From Flavobacterium sp. WV_118_3 (GTDB lineage Bacteria > Bacteroidota > Bacteroidia > Flavobacteriales > Flavobacteriaceae), in the NCBI RefSeq assembly GCF_039778605.1, contig NZ_CP156060.1:1116001-1180000 (forward strand): a stretch of 64,000 nt of DNA, written 5' to 3'. The position numbers and the translations under genes were made by a program. Numbering within the stretch: the first letter of the stretch is position 1; each line of letters opens with the position of its first letter. This document shows, piece by piece, positions 1 through 8,303 of this stretch. The notes under the pieces were generated by a model that did not search any database, was not told the DNA's origin, and saw only the letters and a program-made list of their open reading frames with translations.

Positions 1-222
1 CAAATGATGGATATGTATGAAGTGAACTACGGTGCGATCGATATCATTGTAACACCGGACGACGACTATTATTTCCTTGAAATCAATTCGGCCGGAGAAT
101 TTTTCTGGTTGGATCGACTACTGGAAGATAATCCGATTTCGGAGCAAATAGCCAAGGTACTTTTAGGTAAGGCGAACCGTAGGTATACGCCGGTTTTCGA
201 AAGAAATACAATGACTGTTTAG
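1..222 (+). CDS. ATP-grasp domain protein, C-terminal fragment (5' end outside window)
   Basis: The reading frame is open from base 1 and ends at TAG 220-222, so only the last 73 codons or so are present. The internal Met codons near base 4 are not the real start. The visible segment has an alternating YGAID..V pattern followed by YFLEIN and a closing ISEQIA helix. This matches the C-terminal lobe of ATP-grasp ligases of the RimK/MvdD ('grasp-with-spasm') type, where the Glu-x-Asn of the LEIN motif binds magnesium and nucleotide. Which substrate is ligated cannot be told from this fragment; a RiPP-maturase role is possible. A hairpin terminator follows. Confidence 0.6.
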   Translation, partial: QMMDMYEVNYGAIDIIVTPDDDYYFLEINSAGEFFWLDRLLEDNPISEQIAKVLLGKANRRYTPVFERNTMTV

Positions 223-256
223 TATAAAACGTTATAAATTATCTCATACAAAAATT

Positions 257-285
257 AAAAGCGCTCTATTTAGGGTGCTTTTTTT
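257..285 (+). terminator. Rho-independent terminator
   Basis: AAAAGC pairs with GCTTTT (277-282) around a wobble-rich inner stem, followed by a T run. It lies 35 bp after the ATP-grasp stop. Confidence 0.6.
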
Positions 286-322
286 ATTTGCTTTTGTATT
301 TTTACAATCCTATTGAATCATT

Positions 323-874
323 ATGCGCTACCTATTTATATTACCGTTGTTTTTTAGTTTTTTTACGACCAAAGCTCAGGTTGCCGTGCAACATTGCGGT
401 TACGATTTTACGTCCTATCTGGTGTTGGATGTCCATGAAAATGGTAAAAAAGAAACCATTAAAGATTTAAAAATCACGATTGTGGATAGTGCGGGAAATG
501 ATGTGATCAACCTAAATAACGCCTATAGTTGGACCAATGCAAACAAGGCGTTGGTTTTTTCGTTGAATTATAAGATTGATGATAACGGCAAAAGAATTAC
601 AACAGAAACGGATAAAAATGCAAAGAGCCGTTGGTTTTTTCCTTTTGCAAAAGAAAATTATCTGCTTTCGGTAGCGAATACATTTCCGGCCGAAAATTTT
701 TCGATAAAAGTAGAAGATGTCGACGGAAAGGCGAACGGTGGCTTGTTTAAAACACAAATCGTTCCGTTGAACAGCTATAATATGTATGTGTTGTGTTCGG
801 CACAAAACGAACGACAGGCAATGCAGTTCGGACCCAGAACCAACCGACCGGTAGAGATTATTCTGGAACGTTAA
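323..874 (+). CDS. Secreted hypothetical protein (183 aa)
   Basis: The N-terminus is a signal peptide: MRYLFILPLFFSFF, then TTKAQ, which ends like a signal peptidase I site after residue 18. The remaining 165 residues or so are mixed polar/beta-like with no recognised domain. There is one Cys, near the mature N-terminus, and no lipobox, so a periplasmic or secreted soluble protein is likely. It has its own terminator and is not in an obvious operon. The family is not recognised. Confidence 0.7.
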   Translation: MRYLFILPLFFSFFTTKAQVAVQHCGYDFTSYLVLDVHENGKKETIKDLKITIVDSAGNDVINLNNAYSWTNANKALVFSLNYKIDDNGKRITTETDKNAKSRWFFPFAKENYLLSVANTFPAENFSIKVEDVDGKANGGLFKTQIVPLNSYNMYVLCSAQNERQAMQFGPRTNRPVEIILER

Positions 875-885
875 ACAGTAGGCAT

Positions 886-920
886 AAAAAAACACCATCA
901 GTATAGGAAGGTGTTTTTTT
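886..920. terminator. Bidirectional terminator between convergent genes
   Basis: An 11-bp perfect inverted repeat: A7CACC (886-896) pairs with GGTGT7 (910-920). It gives a T tail on either strand and lies between the secreted protein gene and the convergent GreA/GreB-type gene. Confidence 0.85.
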
Positions 921-925
921 ATGGA

Positions 926-1315
926 TTATTCTTCAATCGGGTTGGAAACCGAAATAATGCGCAGTGATTTTACTCCGGCCGGCATTTCCCAATCGACTTC
1001 ATCATTTTCTTTAAAACCGATCAGCGCGATGCTAAGCGGTGCAATTACCGATACTTTTCCTTCTTTGATATTGGAAAGTTGCGGCAGTACAATCTGAATT
1101 TTCATACGTTGTTTGGCTTTTGTATCTTCAATTTCCACAAAAGAATTGATACGTACAATATTGTCTTCCAGGACATCGTTTTTGTTTACAATGGCTCGGT
1201 CCAACTCCTGCGACAATTGCATTATTTCTTTTTTACTGGTACTGTTCTGACTGCTTTTTGTCAATTCACGAAGCAACTGATAATCGGTCAGTGTTAATAC
1301 AGGTATTGGTTTCAT
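926..1315 (-). CDS. GreA/GreB family elongation factor, Rnk-like (129 aa)
   Basis: The C-terminal half, about residues 55-129, is a GreA/GreB C-terminal FKBP-like fold: it has VRINSFVEIED, then KVSVIAPLSIALIGFKENDEVDWEMP. The N-terminal part is a short helical region of about 50 residues instead of the long Gre coiled coil. This is the architecture of Rnk-type proteins, which bind RNA polymerase through the secondary channel without the transcript-cleavage tip. It starts 11 bp after the upstream glutamate-synthase-like gene stop, so the two are probably co-transcribed. The exact role (anti-pausing factor or Gre antagonist) is inferred. Confidence 0.8.
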   Translation of the reverse strand: MKPIPVLTLTDYQLLRELTKSSQNSTSKKEIMQLSQELDRAIVNKNDVLEDNIVRINSFVEIEDTKAKQRMKIQIVLPQLSNIKEGKVSVIAPLSIALIGFKENDEVDWEMPAGVKSLRIISVSNPIEE

Positions 1316-1326
1316 AACTATTATCT

Positions 1327-2889
1327 TTAAAAATTAGACATTTCCTTTTTACTATTCGTTTCTTTTTCTTTAAAATATAACTCGGCAAAACTCTGGTTGG
1401 AATTACCTGATGTTCTGCGGTAAAAGACACCTGGTGTAATCTCTTTCGGGTTTTCAAAACCACAGGCTCCGATAAATTCACCTAAAGCTTTCATCGTATT
1501 TTTATGGAAATTCGCCACACGCACACTCTTATCGGTGATATCAATTCCTTTGTATAACGCTTTATCCTGAGTTGCAATTCCTACCGGACACTTTCCGCTA
1601 TCACACTGTAACGCCTGGATGCATCCCAGCGAAAACATCATTCCACGCGCACTGTAACATGCATCGGCACCCAGAGCCATTGCTTTTGCCATATCGAAAG
1701 CAGAAATTACTTTTCCGGCAGCAAGAATTTTGATTTGCTCGCGAATTCCGTATTGGCGTAGGGTAGCGCTCACAAATACCAGTGCATCCGATAAGGCCAT
1801 TCCCATATAATCGATAAATTCCATTGGAGCAGCTCCGGTTCCACCTTCTGCTCCGTCAACAGTGATAAAATCCGGAAAAATCCGGGTTTCCATCATCGCT
1901 TCTACAATGGTTACAAATTCGTCCTGACGACCGATACAGATTTTAAAACCGACTGGTTTTCCATTGGATAACTGTCGTAACTGATTGATAAAATACAAAA
2001 GCTCGATAGCATTGCTAAACGCCGTATGTGCCGATGGTGAATGTACTGTAGTATAGGGTTCAATACTTCGAATCTTGGCAATTTCGGGTGTGTTTTTTTC
2101 CGCCGGCAATAATCCGCCGTGACCCGGTTTGGCACCTTGCGACAACTTTAACTCGATCATTTTTACTTCCGGATAAGCGGCTCTTTCGGCAAATAATTCA
2201 TTCGAAAACGTACCATCCTGATTACGACAACCAAAATATCCGGTTCCGATTTGCCAGATTAAATCACCTCCCTGACGATGATAGTCACTAATACCACCTT
2301 CGCCGGTGTTATGCGCAAATCCACCCATTTTGGCACCTTTGTTTAAAGAAGTAACGGCTGTTTTACTCAACGCTCCGTAGCTCATCGCACTAATGTTTAA
2401 AATGCTGGAACTATAAGGTTGCAAACACTGTGTATTCCCAATCGTAATACGGAAAGTCGATTCGTCTGCCTTTTTAGGATATACCGAATGTGCCGCCCAT
2501 TCATAGCCGATACGATTCGGGTCGTCCTGCATTCCAAAGGATACCGTTTGTTTTTCGTTTTTGGCACGTTGGTAAACGATAGATCGTTGCCGTCGGTTAA
2601 AAGGTTTCCCGTCCAGTTCGCCTTCAAAGAAATACTGGCGGAATTCGGGGCGAACCGATTCGAACAGATAACGCATCCTGCCAATTAACGGGTAGTTACG
2701 ACGAATGGAGTGGCGTGGCTGAAAGGTGTCGACAGCAATAATAACCATCAGGGCTATCGGAAGTAAGAGGACTTCCCAGGCCCAACCGTGGAATTTTACA
2801 AAATACAAACCTGCGATTAAAGCGGTAATCGCTACAAACCAAATAATTTGACGTGCAACAAGGGATGCAAAAAACTTTTTAGATGTCAT
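1327..2889 (-). CDS. FMN-binding glutamate synthase family protein (520 aa)
   Basis: A stand-alone glutamate synthase central/FMN domain. The N-terminus has two hydrophobic segments (about residues 12-52), so it is probably membrane-anchored. Conserved parts in order are ISAMSYGALS, the GEGG segment, KPGHGGLLP, TVDGAEGGTGAAP (FMN/flavin phosphate region) and CDSGKCPVGIATQ, whose cysteines resemble those binding the 3Fe-4S cluster in GltB. There is no glutaminase domain and no GltD partner, so the real substrate and electron donor of this family (archaeal-type/GltB2-like) are uncertain. It is followed closely by the GreA/GreB-type gene. Its 5' region (2890-3143) holds a promoter-like element and a 33-codon ORF. 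Confidence 0.88.
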   Translation of the reverse strand: MTSKKFFASLVARQIIWFVAITALIAGLYFVKFHGWAWEVLLLPIALMVIIAVDTFQPRHSIRRNYPLIGRMRYLFESVRPEFRQYFFEGELDGKPFNRRQRSIVYQRAKNEKQTVSFGMQDDPNRIGYEWAAHSVYPKKADESTFRITIGNTQCLQPYSSSILNISAMSYGALSKTAVTSLNKGAKMGGFAHNTGEGGISDYHRQGGDLIWQIGTGYFGCRNQDGTFSNELFAERAAYPEVKMIELKLSQGAKPGHGGLLPAEKNTPEIAKIRSIEPYTTVHSPSAHTAFSNAIELLYFINQLRQLSNGKPVGFKICIGRQDEFVTIVEAMMETRIFPDFITVDGAEGGTGAAPMEFIDYMGMALSDALVFVSATLRQYGIREQIKILAAGKVISAFDMAKAMALGADACYSARGMMFSLGCIQALQCDSGKCPVGIATQDKALYKGIDITDKSVRVANFHKNTMKALGEFIGACGFENPKEITPGVFYRRTSGNSNQSFAELYFKEKETNSKKEMSNF

Positions 2890-3009
2890 GATAAATATAC
2901 AAAAGTGTCCGGCAGCGTTTATCGGCCGAAAAAAATTAATTTACTGTATAAAGTGTAAAGGATGTACCCGCGTATATATGCAAAAAGAAAAACGAACTAT
3001 ATACGGGGC

Positions 3010-3111
3010 CTAATTGATGAAGGCTTTGTTGTGCGAAAATAGAACAGCCAGACTGCGTTTCCTTACAGAAAGCAATGGCCTGATAACCGTTAATAGAGGA
3101 CTACTTAACAT
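3010..3111 (-). CDS. Candidate 33-aa leader ORF upstream of the glutamate-synthase-like gene
   Basis: ATG at 3111 and TAG at 3010-3012 on the minus strand give a 33-residue peptide starting MLSSPLLTVIRPLL and rich in Leu, Ser and Arg. The ATG lies about 20 nt after the start site predicted from TACCTTTG (3136-3143). The stop is followed by an inverted repeat (CCCCGTATATA against TATATACG plus GGG, about 2966-3009) before the large gene at 2889. This is the arrangement of a translated leader. There is no homology evidence and chance is possible. Confidence 0.3.
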   Translation of the reverse strand: MLSSPLLTVIRPLLSVRKRSLAVLFSHNKAFIN

Positions 3112-3135
3112 GGTGTTCTTTTTGTTTACACAGGG

Positions 3136-3143
3136 CAAAGGTA
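3136..3143 (-). promoter_or_regulatory. Bacteroidota -7 promoter element
   Basis: The minus strand reads TACCTTTG, an exact TAnnTTTG match. No good TTG -33 element is visible 19-21 nt upstream. It would give a leader of about 240 nt for the glutamate-synthase-like gene. Confidence 0.45.
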
Positions 3144-3164
3144 GGTATTTTTTTTATATCTGCA

Positions 3165-3722
3165 TTATTTCCACTTAATATTGCAGCCCAGACTGGGTTT
3201 TTGAATCGGATTGATCACCCTGTTATAAACGATTCCGTCGATGGCACCGCGTAAATCACTACCACTTAATGGAATACCGTTCCCAGGTCTGCTGTCATCC
3301 AATTGTCCACGGTAGACCAGTTTATTCAAGCTGTCGAATAAATAGAAATCGGGCGTACAAGCCGCATCATAGTCGCGTGCAACCTGTTGGGTTTCATCAT
3401 ACAGATAGGGAAATTCAAATTTGTTTTCAAAGGCAAATTCGGTCATTAATTCCGGGGCATCCTGCGGATAATTAACAATATCGTTACTCGAAATCGCGAT
3501 AAAACCAACGCCTTGTACGCGATAGTCGTTAGCAATTCGAACCACTTCTTCTATAACATGATGTACAAACGGACAATGGTTGCAGATAAACAACACCACA
3601 GTTCCTTTTTCGCCTTTTAAATCGGAAAACGAATAAAACGTATCTGACGAATTGGTGTCTTTTAGGTAAAATTCAGGAGCAATAGTACCTAATGGTAACA
3701 TATTTGACGGAGTACGGGCCAT
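3165..3722 (-). CDS. Thioredoxin-family (redoxin) protein (185 aa)
   Basis: The start at 3722 (MARTPSNMLPLG) is chosen because the longer frame to 3914 would overlap the divergent csaA and has a non-family N-terminus. The fold is AhpC/TSA-thioredoxin: APEFYLKD, then VVLFICNHCPFVHHV with a CxxC pair (Cys-Asn-His-Cys), then a cis-Pro segment ACTPDFYLFD and VYRGQLDDSRPGN. Proteins of this type are cytoplasmic thiol-disulfide or peroxiredoxin-like enzymes; no signal peptide is seen. It is divergent from csaA across an 84-bp intergenic region. The physiological partner is unknown. Confidence 0.82.
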   Translation of the reverse strand: MARTPSNMLPLGTIAPEFYLKDTNSSDTFYSFSDLKGEKGTVVLFICNHCPFVHHVIEEVVRIANDYRVQGVGFIAISSNDIVNYPQDAPELMTEFAFENKFEFPYLYDETQQVARDYDAACTPDFYLFDSLNKLVYRGQLDDSRPGNGIPLSGSDLRGAIDGIVYNRVINPIQKPSLGCNIKWK

Positions 3723-3806
3723 ATTTAGCAGATTGTTAAAAGTGCCTAAAGATAAGAATTTACCGAATGATTTGCTAATTTTGAAAAAAACGAATCTAAA
3801 AAGAAA

Positions 3807-4151
3807 ATGAATCAAGAGACTATTTCGTGGGACGATTTTGAAAAAGTAGAAATGAGAGTCGGAACCATTTTGGAAGTTAACGATTTCCCTGAAGCCCGTA
3901 AACCGGCGTATCAACTAACCATCGATTTTGGAGCGGCAATCGGAATCCGAAAATCATCAGCACAAATCACTAAACATTATACAAAAGAAGCCTTAACCGG
4001 CCGACAAATAATTGCGGTGGTGAACTTCCCCAAAAAACAAATCGGAAAGTTTATGAGCGAATGTTTGGTTATGGGGGCTGTTGCCGGAGATGGCGACGTC
4101 ATATTATTGTCTACTGATTTTAAAGTAGAAAACGGATTGCGAATTGCTTAA
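3807..4151 (+). CDS. csaA: tRNA-binding protein / chaperone CsaA
   Basis: At 114 aa it matches CsaA, a homodimeric OB-fold tRNA-binding domain protein implicated in protein export. The family signature is visible: VEMRVGTI near the start, then PAYQLTIDFG and IGIRKSSAQITKHY, VVNFPKKQIGKFMSECLVMGA and VILLSTD. An exact TAATTTTG (-7 type) lies at 3776-3783, about 24 nt before the ATG. It is convergent with the AraC gene, whose stop abuts this one at 4151/4152. Confidence 0.92.
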   Translation: MNQETISWDDFEKVEMRVGTILEVNDFPEARKPAYQLTIDFGAAIGIRKSSAQITKHYTKEALTGRQIIAVVNFPKKQIGKFMSECLVMGAVAGDGDVILLSTDFKVENGLRIA

Positions 4152-5009
4152 TCAGGAATTAGCCCATTTCGAAAACGAATACCGTTCACTAGTACGATAT
4201 AAATGGGCTTTTTCCCGAAATTGTAATGGCGTTAATCCGGTGTGTTTTTTAAAAAAACGCCCAAAATAGGAAGGATCTTCAAACTGTAAATCATAGGAGA
4301 TCGTATTTATGGGATGATCTTGTACTAACTGTTTTTTGATTTCAAGCAGCAACTGCTGATCGAGATGCTGTTTTAAGGTTTTACCGGTAACCGATTTTAA
4401 TAATGAACCCAGGTATTTTGGCGAGCATTGTAATTGGGCAGCATAAAAACCGGGTTCCCGTTCGGTAGTAAAATGTGTTTTGATCAATTCAAAAACAGGA
4501 TATAACCGGTCGTTTAGCTTTTTGTTAGCGGTCGGTTTATAGTGTTTGTCCAAAGCGAGTAAAAGCGCCTGTAAATAATGTTTGATCAGATTAAAGTTGA
4601 TCGTTTCACTTTGTTGTTCCATTTGGATCAATTCCATGAGTTTTTTAAAAACAGGTTGGGTTTCGGTCGGAATATCTACAAATTTAGCCTCCTGAAACGG
4701 AATAAACAATTGCAATTGCATAGCGGCGATGTCCAGGAAGTTTTTATCAAAAAGCAAAGCCCTGGCACGAAGGGAAATGTCGTTTAGATAGTGTATTTGC
4801 CCGGGAAGAAGCATATAAACACGGTTCGGATGTACCGGTAGCGCTTCAAAGTCAATATAATGAGTACCGTTGCCGTTTTCAAAAAAAAGAATTTCATAAA
4901 AATCGTGACTATGCGGTGGCATCTCAAACAATATAGGGTGTTGCCGGTAGTTGTAATCACATAGAATAACCGGACGTGTATCGTCCGGAAATTCAAGGTT
5001 GTGTAACAT
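4152..5009 (-). CDS. AraC family transcriptional regulator (cupin sensor)
   Basis: The start at 5009 (MLHNLEFPDD) is preferred because it lies 2 nt after the GNAT stop; an in-frame Met at 5042 would overlap that gene. Residues 1-150 or so form a cupin-like ligand domain (HDFYEILFFENG...HYIDF). The last 100 residues or so form the double helix-turn-helix, with the typical DLQFEDPSYFGRFFKKHTGLTPLQFR segment. It is probably co-transcribed with the GNAT gene and senses an unknown small molecule. Confidence 0.85.
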   Translation of the reverse strand: MLHNLEFPDDTRPVILCDYNYRQHPILFEMPPHSHDFYEILFFENGNGTHYIDFEALPVHPNRVYMLLPGQIHYLNDISLRARALLFDKNFLDIAAMQLQLFIPFQEAKFVDIPTETQPVFKKLMELIQMEQQSETINFNLIKHYLQALLLALDKHYKPTANKKLNDRLYPVFELIKTHFTTEREPGFYAAQLQCSPKYLGSLLKSVTGKTLKQHLDQQLLLEIKKQLVQDHPINTISYDLQFEDPSYFGRFFKKHTGLTPLQFREKAHLYRTSERYSFSKWANS

Positions 5010-5011
5010 TA

Positions 5012-5443
5012 TTATATCGGTTGCTGCCATTGCATTAAACATTCGATTTCCCCGGTACCAATTTCCAGACTTTCTTCTACAAGGGTAAATCCCTGTTTCT
5101 GATAAAAACGGATACTTGGGGCATTCTTTTTATAAACTTTTAATTCTATAACGGACTGTTCCTGTTTTACAAAATCGATCAGTTGTTTTCCGATTCCTTT
5201 GCCTTGCTGGTCCACAGCTACAAATATAGCAGCCAAAAAGGAATCGACCATGGAAATAAATCCTCCAATGGTATTGTTTTCGATAAAAATATAGGTGTCG
5301 GAGTTGGGCAAATAGCTGGTAGCCATTTCCGTTTTATGCGCTTCCCAGTATTCGGCAGGAATAAAATCGTGTGCTTTTACTGAGGTGGTATACCATAAGG
5401 TAACGGTTTCTTCGATTTCGGAAGGGTGTATTTTTCGTATCAT
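5012..5443 (-). CDS. GNAT family N-acetyltransferase (YjaB-like)
   Basis: 143 aa with the GNAT fold. The N-terminal part has VTLWYTTSVKAHDFIPAEYW, similar to E. coli YjaB. The acetyl-CoA pyrophosphate loop is QQGKGIGKQL (motif A), and the C-terminal NAPSIRFYQKQGFTLVEES is motif B. It transfers an acetyl group from acetyl-CoA to an unknown amine. It is first in a two-gene unit with the AraC regulator. Confidence 0.86.
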   Translation of the reverse strand: MIRKIHPSEIEETVTLWYTTSVKAHDFIPAEYWEAHKTEMATSYLPNSDTYIFIENNTIGGFISMVDSFLAAIFVAVDQQGKGIGKQLIDFVKQEQSVIELKVYKKNAPSIRFYQKQGFTLVEESLEIGTGEIECLMQWQQPI

Positions 5444-5551
5444 TTTGTTTTAATTTATTTGCTGACAAAAATAGTAGGGACCGAACGAAACCTTATCGGA
5501 CAAATGGAAGATAGTATCGGACTTTTGGACAATAACCTATAGTTATTGAAA

Positions 5552-6496
5552 TTAGGCTATTGTCGTCCAGATCACAGCAAAGGATACTACGGAAATAAAG
5601 AACCACAACAGTATTCCTTGTAATAAGGGGCGTATTCCGGTTTTTTTAAGCGATTCACGGGTTAATCCGGCTCCGATAAGAAATAAAGTGACCACTAACC
5701 CTTTTTTGGCTATTAGTACAATGGTGTCGTTTAAAACCCGGAAATCCGGAAAGTAGCTGTTCCAAAGCATGGCCAGTACAAAAAGGAAGATAAAATAGGG
5801 AATGGAAATTCGACTTTCTTTGTTTTTAAAGATAAAGGAAGTAGCCAGTGACAATGGAATAATCCAAAGAGCGCGTTGTAGTTTTACGGTGGTGGCAACC
5901 TGAAGTGCCGTATCGCCAAACCGTTGTGCCGCTCCTACAACCGAACTGGTGTCGTGTATGGCAATGGCACACCACATTCCAAATTGCGTTTCACTCATTC
6001 CAAATAAATGTCCTAAAAACGGAAACAGGAACAACGCAATCGAATTCAGAATAAAAATAGTCGCCAGTGAAACCGATATTTCAGATTCGCGCGCTTTTAT
6101 AATCGGTGTTAATGCGGCAATGGCACTTCCACCACAAATTGCCGTTCCGGCCGATATCAGGAAACCGGTTTTTCGCGGAATCCGTAAAAATTTACCAAGA
6201 ATAATACCTAAGATAAGCGTTGTCGTAATGGATCCGATTGTAAAAAGAAAACCTTCTTTACCGGTTTGTAGCGCGTCGGTCAGATTCATCCCAAATCCCA
6301 ATCCGACTATAGAAAACTGCAATAGGATTTTGGTGAGTTTATGGCTGATTTTTTCAAACGGATTGCCTATAAATTGAGTGAGTATAAAACCGGATAAAAG
6401 TGCTAATGGAGCGCTGATAAAAGGAAAAAGGCATAAGGTGATACCCAGGAGGTAGATTCCTTTTTTAAGGTTAGGGGAAAATTGCGGAAATGTCAT
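5552..6496 (-). CDS. YeiH family putative sulfate/anion exporter
   Basis: 314 aa, strongly hydrophobic with about 9-10 membrane segments, matching the YeiH/UPF0324 family. Typical parts are GLGFGMNL, FLISAGTAICGGSAIAA in the middle, AIHDTSSVVGAA and LFLIGAGLTRESL near the end. E. coli YeiH is described as a putative sulfate exporter under YeiE (LysR) control. Here the LysR gene lies directly upstream on the same strand (65-bp gap), so the pairing is conserved. Substrate is inferred from the family. Confidence 0.88.
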   Translation of the reverse strand: MTFPQFSPNLKKGIYLLGITLCLFPFISAPLALLSGFILTQFIGNPFEKISHKLTKILLQFSIVGLGFGMNLTDALQTGKEGFLFTIGSITTTLILGIILGKFLRIPRKTGFLISAGTAICGGSAIAALTPIIKARESEISVSLATIFILNSIALFLFPFLGHLFGMSETQFGMWCAIAIHDTSSVVGAAQRFGDTALQVATTVKLQRALWIIPLSLATSFIFKNKESRISIPYFIFLFVLAMLWNSYFPDFRVLNDTIVLIAKKGLVVTLFLIGAGLTRESLKKTGIRPLLQGILLWFFISVVSFAVIWTTIA

Positions 6497-6560
6497 GGTG
6501 TTTTGTTTTGTTTGTTCGACAAAGTTCCGCCAATAAACAAGGCGACACCAATGATAAATA

Positions 6561-6575
6561 GTTATAAGTTATAAC
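6561..6575. promoter_or_regulatory. Palindromic candidate LysR operator
   Basis: GTTATAA-G-TTATAAC, a 7-1-7 inverted repeat. It overlaps the last codons of the LysR gene and lies 65 bp before the yeiH-type start. AT-rich dyads of this size suit LysR-type boxes. Binding is inferred only. Confidence 0.4.
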
Positions 6576-7467
6576 TTTTGGTTATACTGTTTTGTGCAAA
6601 TCGTACAAACATTTCCGGGATTTTTTCCAACTGTCCCTGTAAATGCGTAAAGTAAAATACCCGTTTAATATCGATGTCATCGATATCAATGACTTTAAAT
6701 TGTCCCTCTATGATTTCTTTGCTAACCGCCGAAATCGAGAGCAAAGCCATACAGTTGGAATTGGCCAGAAACGATTTTATACTTTCGGTACTGCCAAGTT
6801 GCATAATCAGGTTTAATCCGTTTATTGGAATATCGTGTTTGCGAAGTTCATGCGCGATAATTTCCAGACTACCGGAACCGTTTTCCCGTAACACCAACGG
6901 AATACTTAGAAGTTCTTCTTTGCCGATTCGGTCTTTGTTGGCCAATTCCTGCGAAGTATGTACTACAGCTACAATTTCGTCTTTTAGAAAAGGTACGTAT
7001 TTTAAATCCTTGTTTTTGGATTTCCCCTCCACAATTCCCAGTACTACTTTTTTCTGTAATACGGCTTCTTCGATTTTTTCGGTATTGGCATCGAGTAGTG
7101 AAATTCGGATATCCGGAAAATGTTTGTAAAAATTTGCCAGTATCGGAGGAAGAATATAATGACTCAGTGTGGTGCTGGCACCCAATAACAATTCGCCGGC
7201 CTGTTTTTCTTTTAGCAATCCCAGATCGTATTGGATTTTCCGGTAGATTTCAAAAATCGATTCCGCATGTCGGTATAGGATTTCCCCGGCTTCTGTAAGG
7301 GTTATTTTATTTCCCCGGCGTTCAAATAAACGGATATCCAGTTCGGTTTCCAGTTCTTTGATATTTTTAGTGACTGCCGGTTGGGTGATGCATAAGACGT
7401 CCGCCGCTTTGGTAAAGCTTAAGTGACTGGCGACAGTGTGGAATACTTTTAGGCGTATATCAGACAT
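6562..7467 (-). CDS. LysR family regulator (YeiE/CysB-like)
   Basis: 301 aa. The N-terminal winged HTH (residues 1-60) has LSFTKAADVLCITQPAVTKNIKELETELDIRLFER. The effector-binding domain starts about residue 90 with ELLLGASTTLSHYILPPIL and continues with typical type-2 periplasmic-binding features such as IVEGKSKNKDL and LVLRENGSGS. YeiE-type regulators control yeiH-like exporters and sulfite/sulfate stress. The neighbouring exporter supports that role, but the ligand is not known. Confidence 0.87.
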   Translation of the reverse strand: MSDIRLKVFHTVASHLSFTKAADVLCITQPAVTKNIKELETELDIRLFERRGNKITLTEAGEILYRHAESIFEIYRKIQYDLGLLKEKQAGELLLGASTTLSHYILPPILANFYKHFPDIRISLLDANTEKIEEAVLQKKVVLGIVEGKSKNKDLKYVPFLKDEIVAVVHTSQELANKDRIGKEELLSIPLVLRENGSGSLEIIAHELRKHDIPINGLNLIMQLGSTESIKSFLANSNCMALLSISAVSKEIIEGQFKVIDIDDIDIKRVFYFTHLQGQLEKIPEMFVRFAQNSITKSYNL

Positions 7468-7508
7468 ATTCGGAACAATTTATAGTAAAGGTACGATTTA
7501 TAATTATT

Positions 7509-8303
7509 TTATCGGTTTATACTTCGTAAGGCGCGTTTGATTATATAGATGGTTTCTTTACTTTGACTTTCTTTTTCCCAATTTTTGCACAAATTGACTA
7601 CAAAATCCGGTCGGGTTTTGGAGGCATCATTAAGCCAGTTGGCTACGCTGTCGCGGACATATTTGGAGTTATCCGATTTTAAGGGTTCCAGGATTACAAG
7701 GGCCGGTTCAGGTGTCTCTTTCAAGGTCTCAATATGTTTGCACCAAACACCTCTTGGCCGGATGGATTCGCAGGCAAACCTACGGATATATTCGTTTTCG
7801 GAAACGGTCCACGGTGTGAGTAAACGAATGGCCTGCTCCAGATTTTCGGTAATATCGGCACGAAGTGCAATCCAGCTGATTTCCCGTACGCCAAAATGGG
7901 TATCCGCAGCAAATGGACGCATCCGTTCCAGTTTTTCCTCCAGTGAATGGTCACTTTTTCCAATAAAATAAGTCGCCCAACAACGTACGGTATCCGACGG
8001 ATGTGTGGCCAGTTTTTCAAATAGCGTTGTATCGTTGTAAAGATAACTTTGGGTTAAAAGACGCACACCAATCGTTTCGTTGACAACCGTAACGGTTTGT
8101 TTCTTCAAATTGGCTATATCGGTCAGAATATCGTTGAGGTAGTCTTTGCGGTTCCAGTGCGTGAGTACCGCTTCCAACAGTTGTTTGTGGTTGATGGCCA
8201 GCCATTCGTTCAGGTTGGCCGATTCGATACTGCCATTGTTGAGTTGTTCCCGTATTTCCGGAGGGATTTGAGCGATGGTTCGGGCGCCTTTTCGTACGGT
8301 CAT
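7509..8303 (-). CDS. DNA alkylation repair protein (HEAT-like, AlkC/AlkD superfamily)
   Basis: 264 aa made of HEAT-like helical pairs. The segment RRFACESIRPRGVWC corresponds to the conserved RPR region of AlkC-type glycosylases, and FEKLATHPSDTVRCWATYFIG and KYVRDSVANWLNDASKTRPDFV are typical repeat units of PF08713. The family excises alkylated bases such as 3-methyladenine. Its ATG overlaps the stop of the peroxiredoxin gene (ATGA, 8300-8303), so they form an operon linking alkylation and oxidative damage. Confidence 0.82.
   Translation of the reverse strand: MTVRKGARTIAQIPPEIREQLNNGSIESANLNEWLAINHKQLLEAVLTHWNRKDYLNDILTDIANLKKQTVTVVNETIGVRLLTQSYLYNDTTLFEKLATHPSDTVRCWATYFIGKSDHSLEEKLERMRPFAADTHFGVREISWIALRADITENLEQAIRLLTPWTVSENEYIRRFACESIRPRGVWCKHIETLKETPEPALVILEPLKSDNSKYVRDSVANWLNDASKTRPDFVVNLCKNWEKESQSKETIYIIKRALRSINR

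Noticed and set aside
3723..3914. N-terminal extension of the thioredoxin-like protein to 3914
   Set aside because: It would overlap the divergent csaA and its promoter; the family starts at MARTPSNM (3722).
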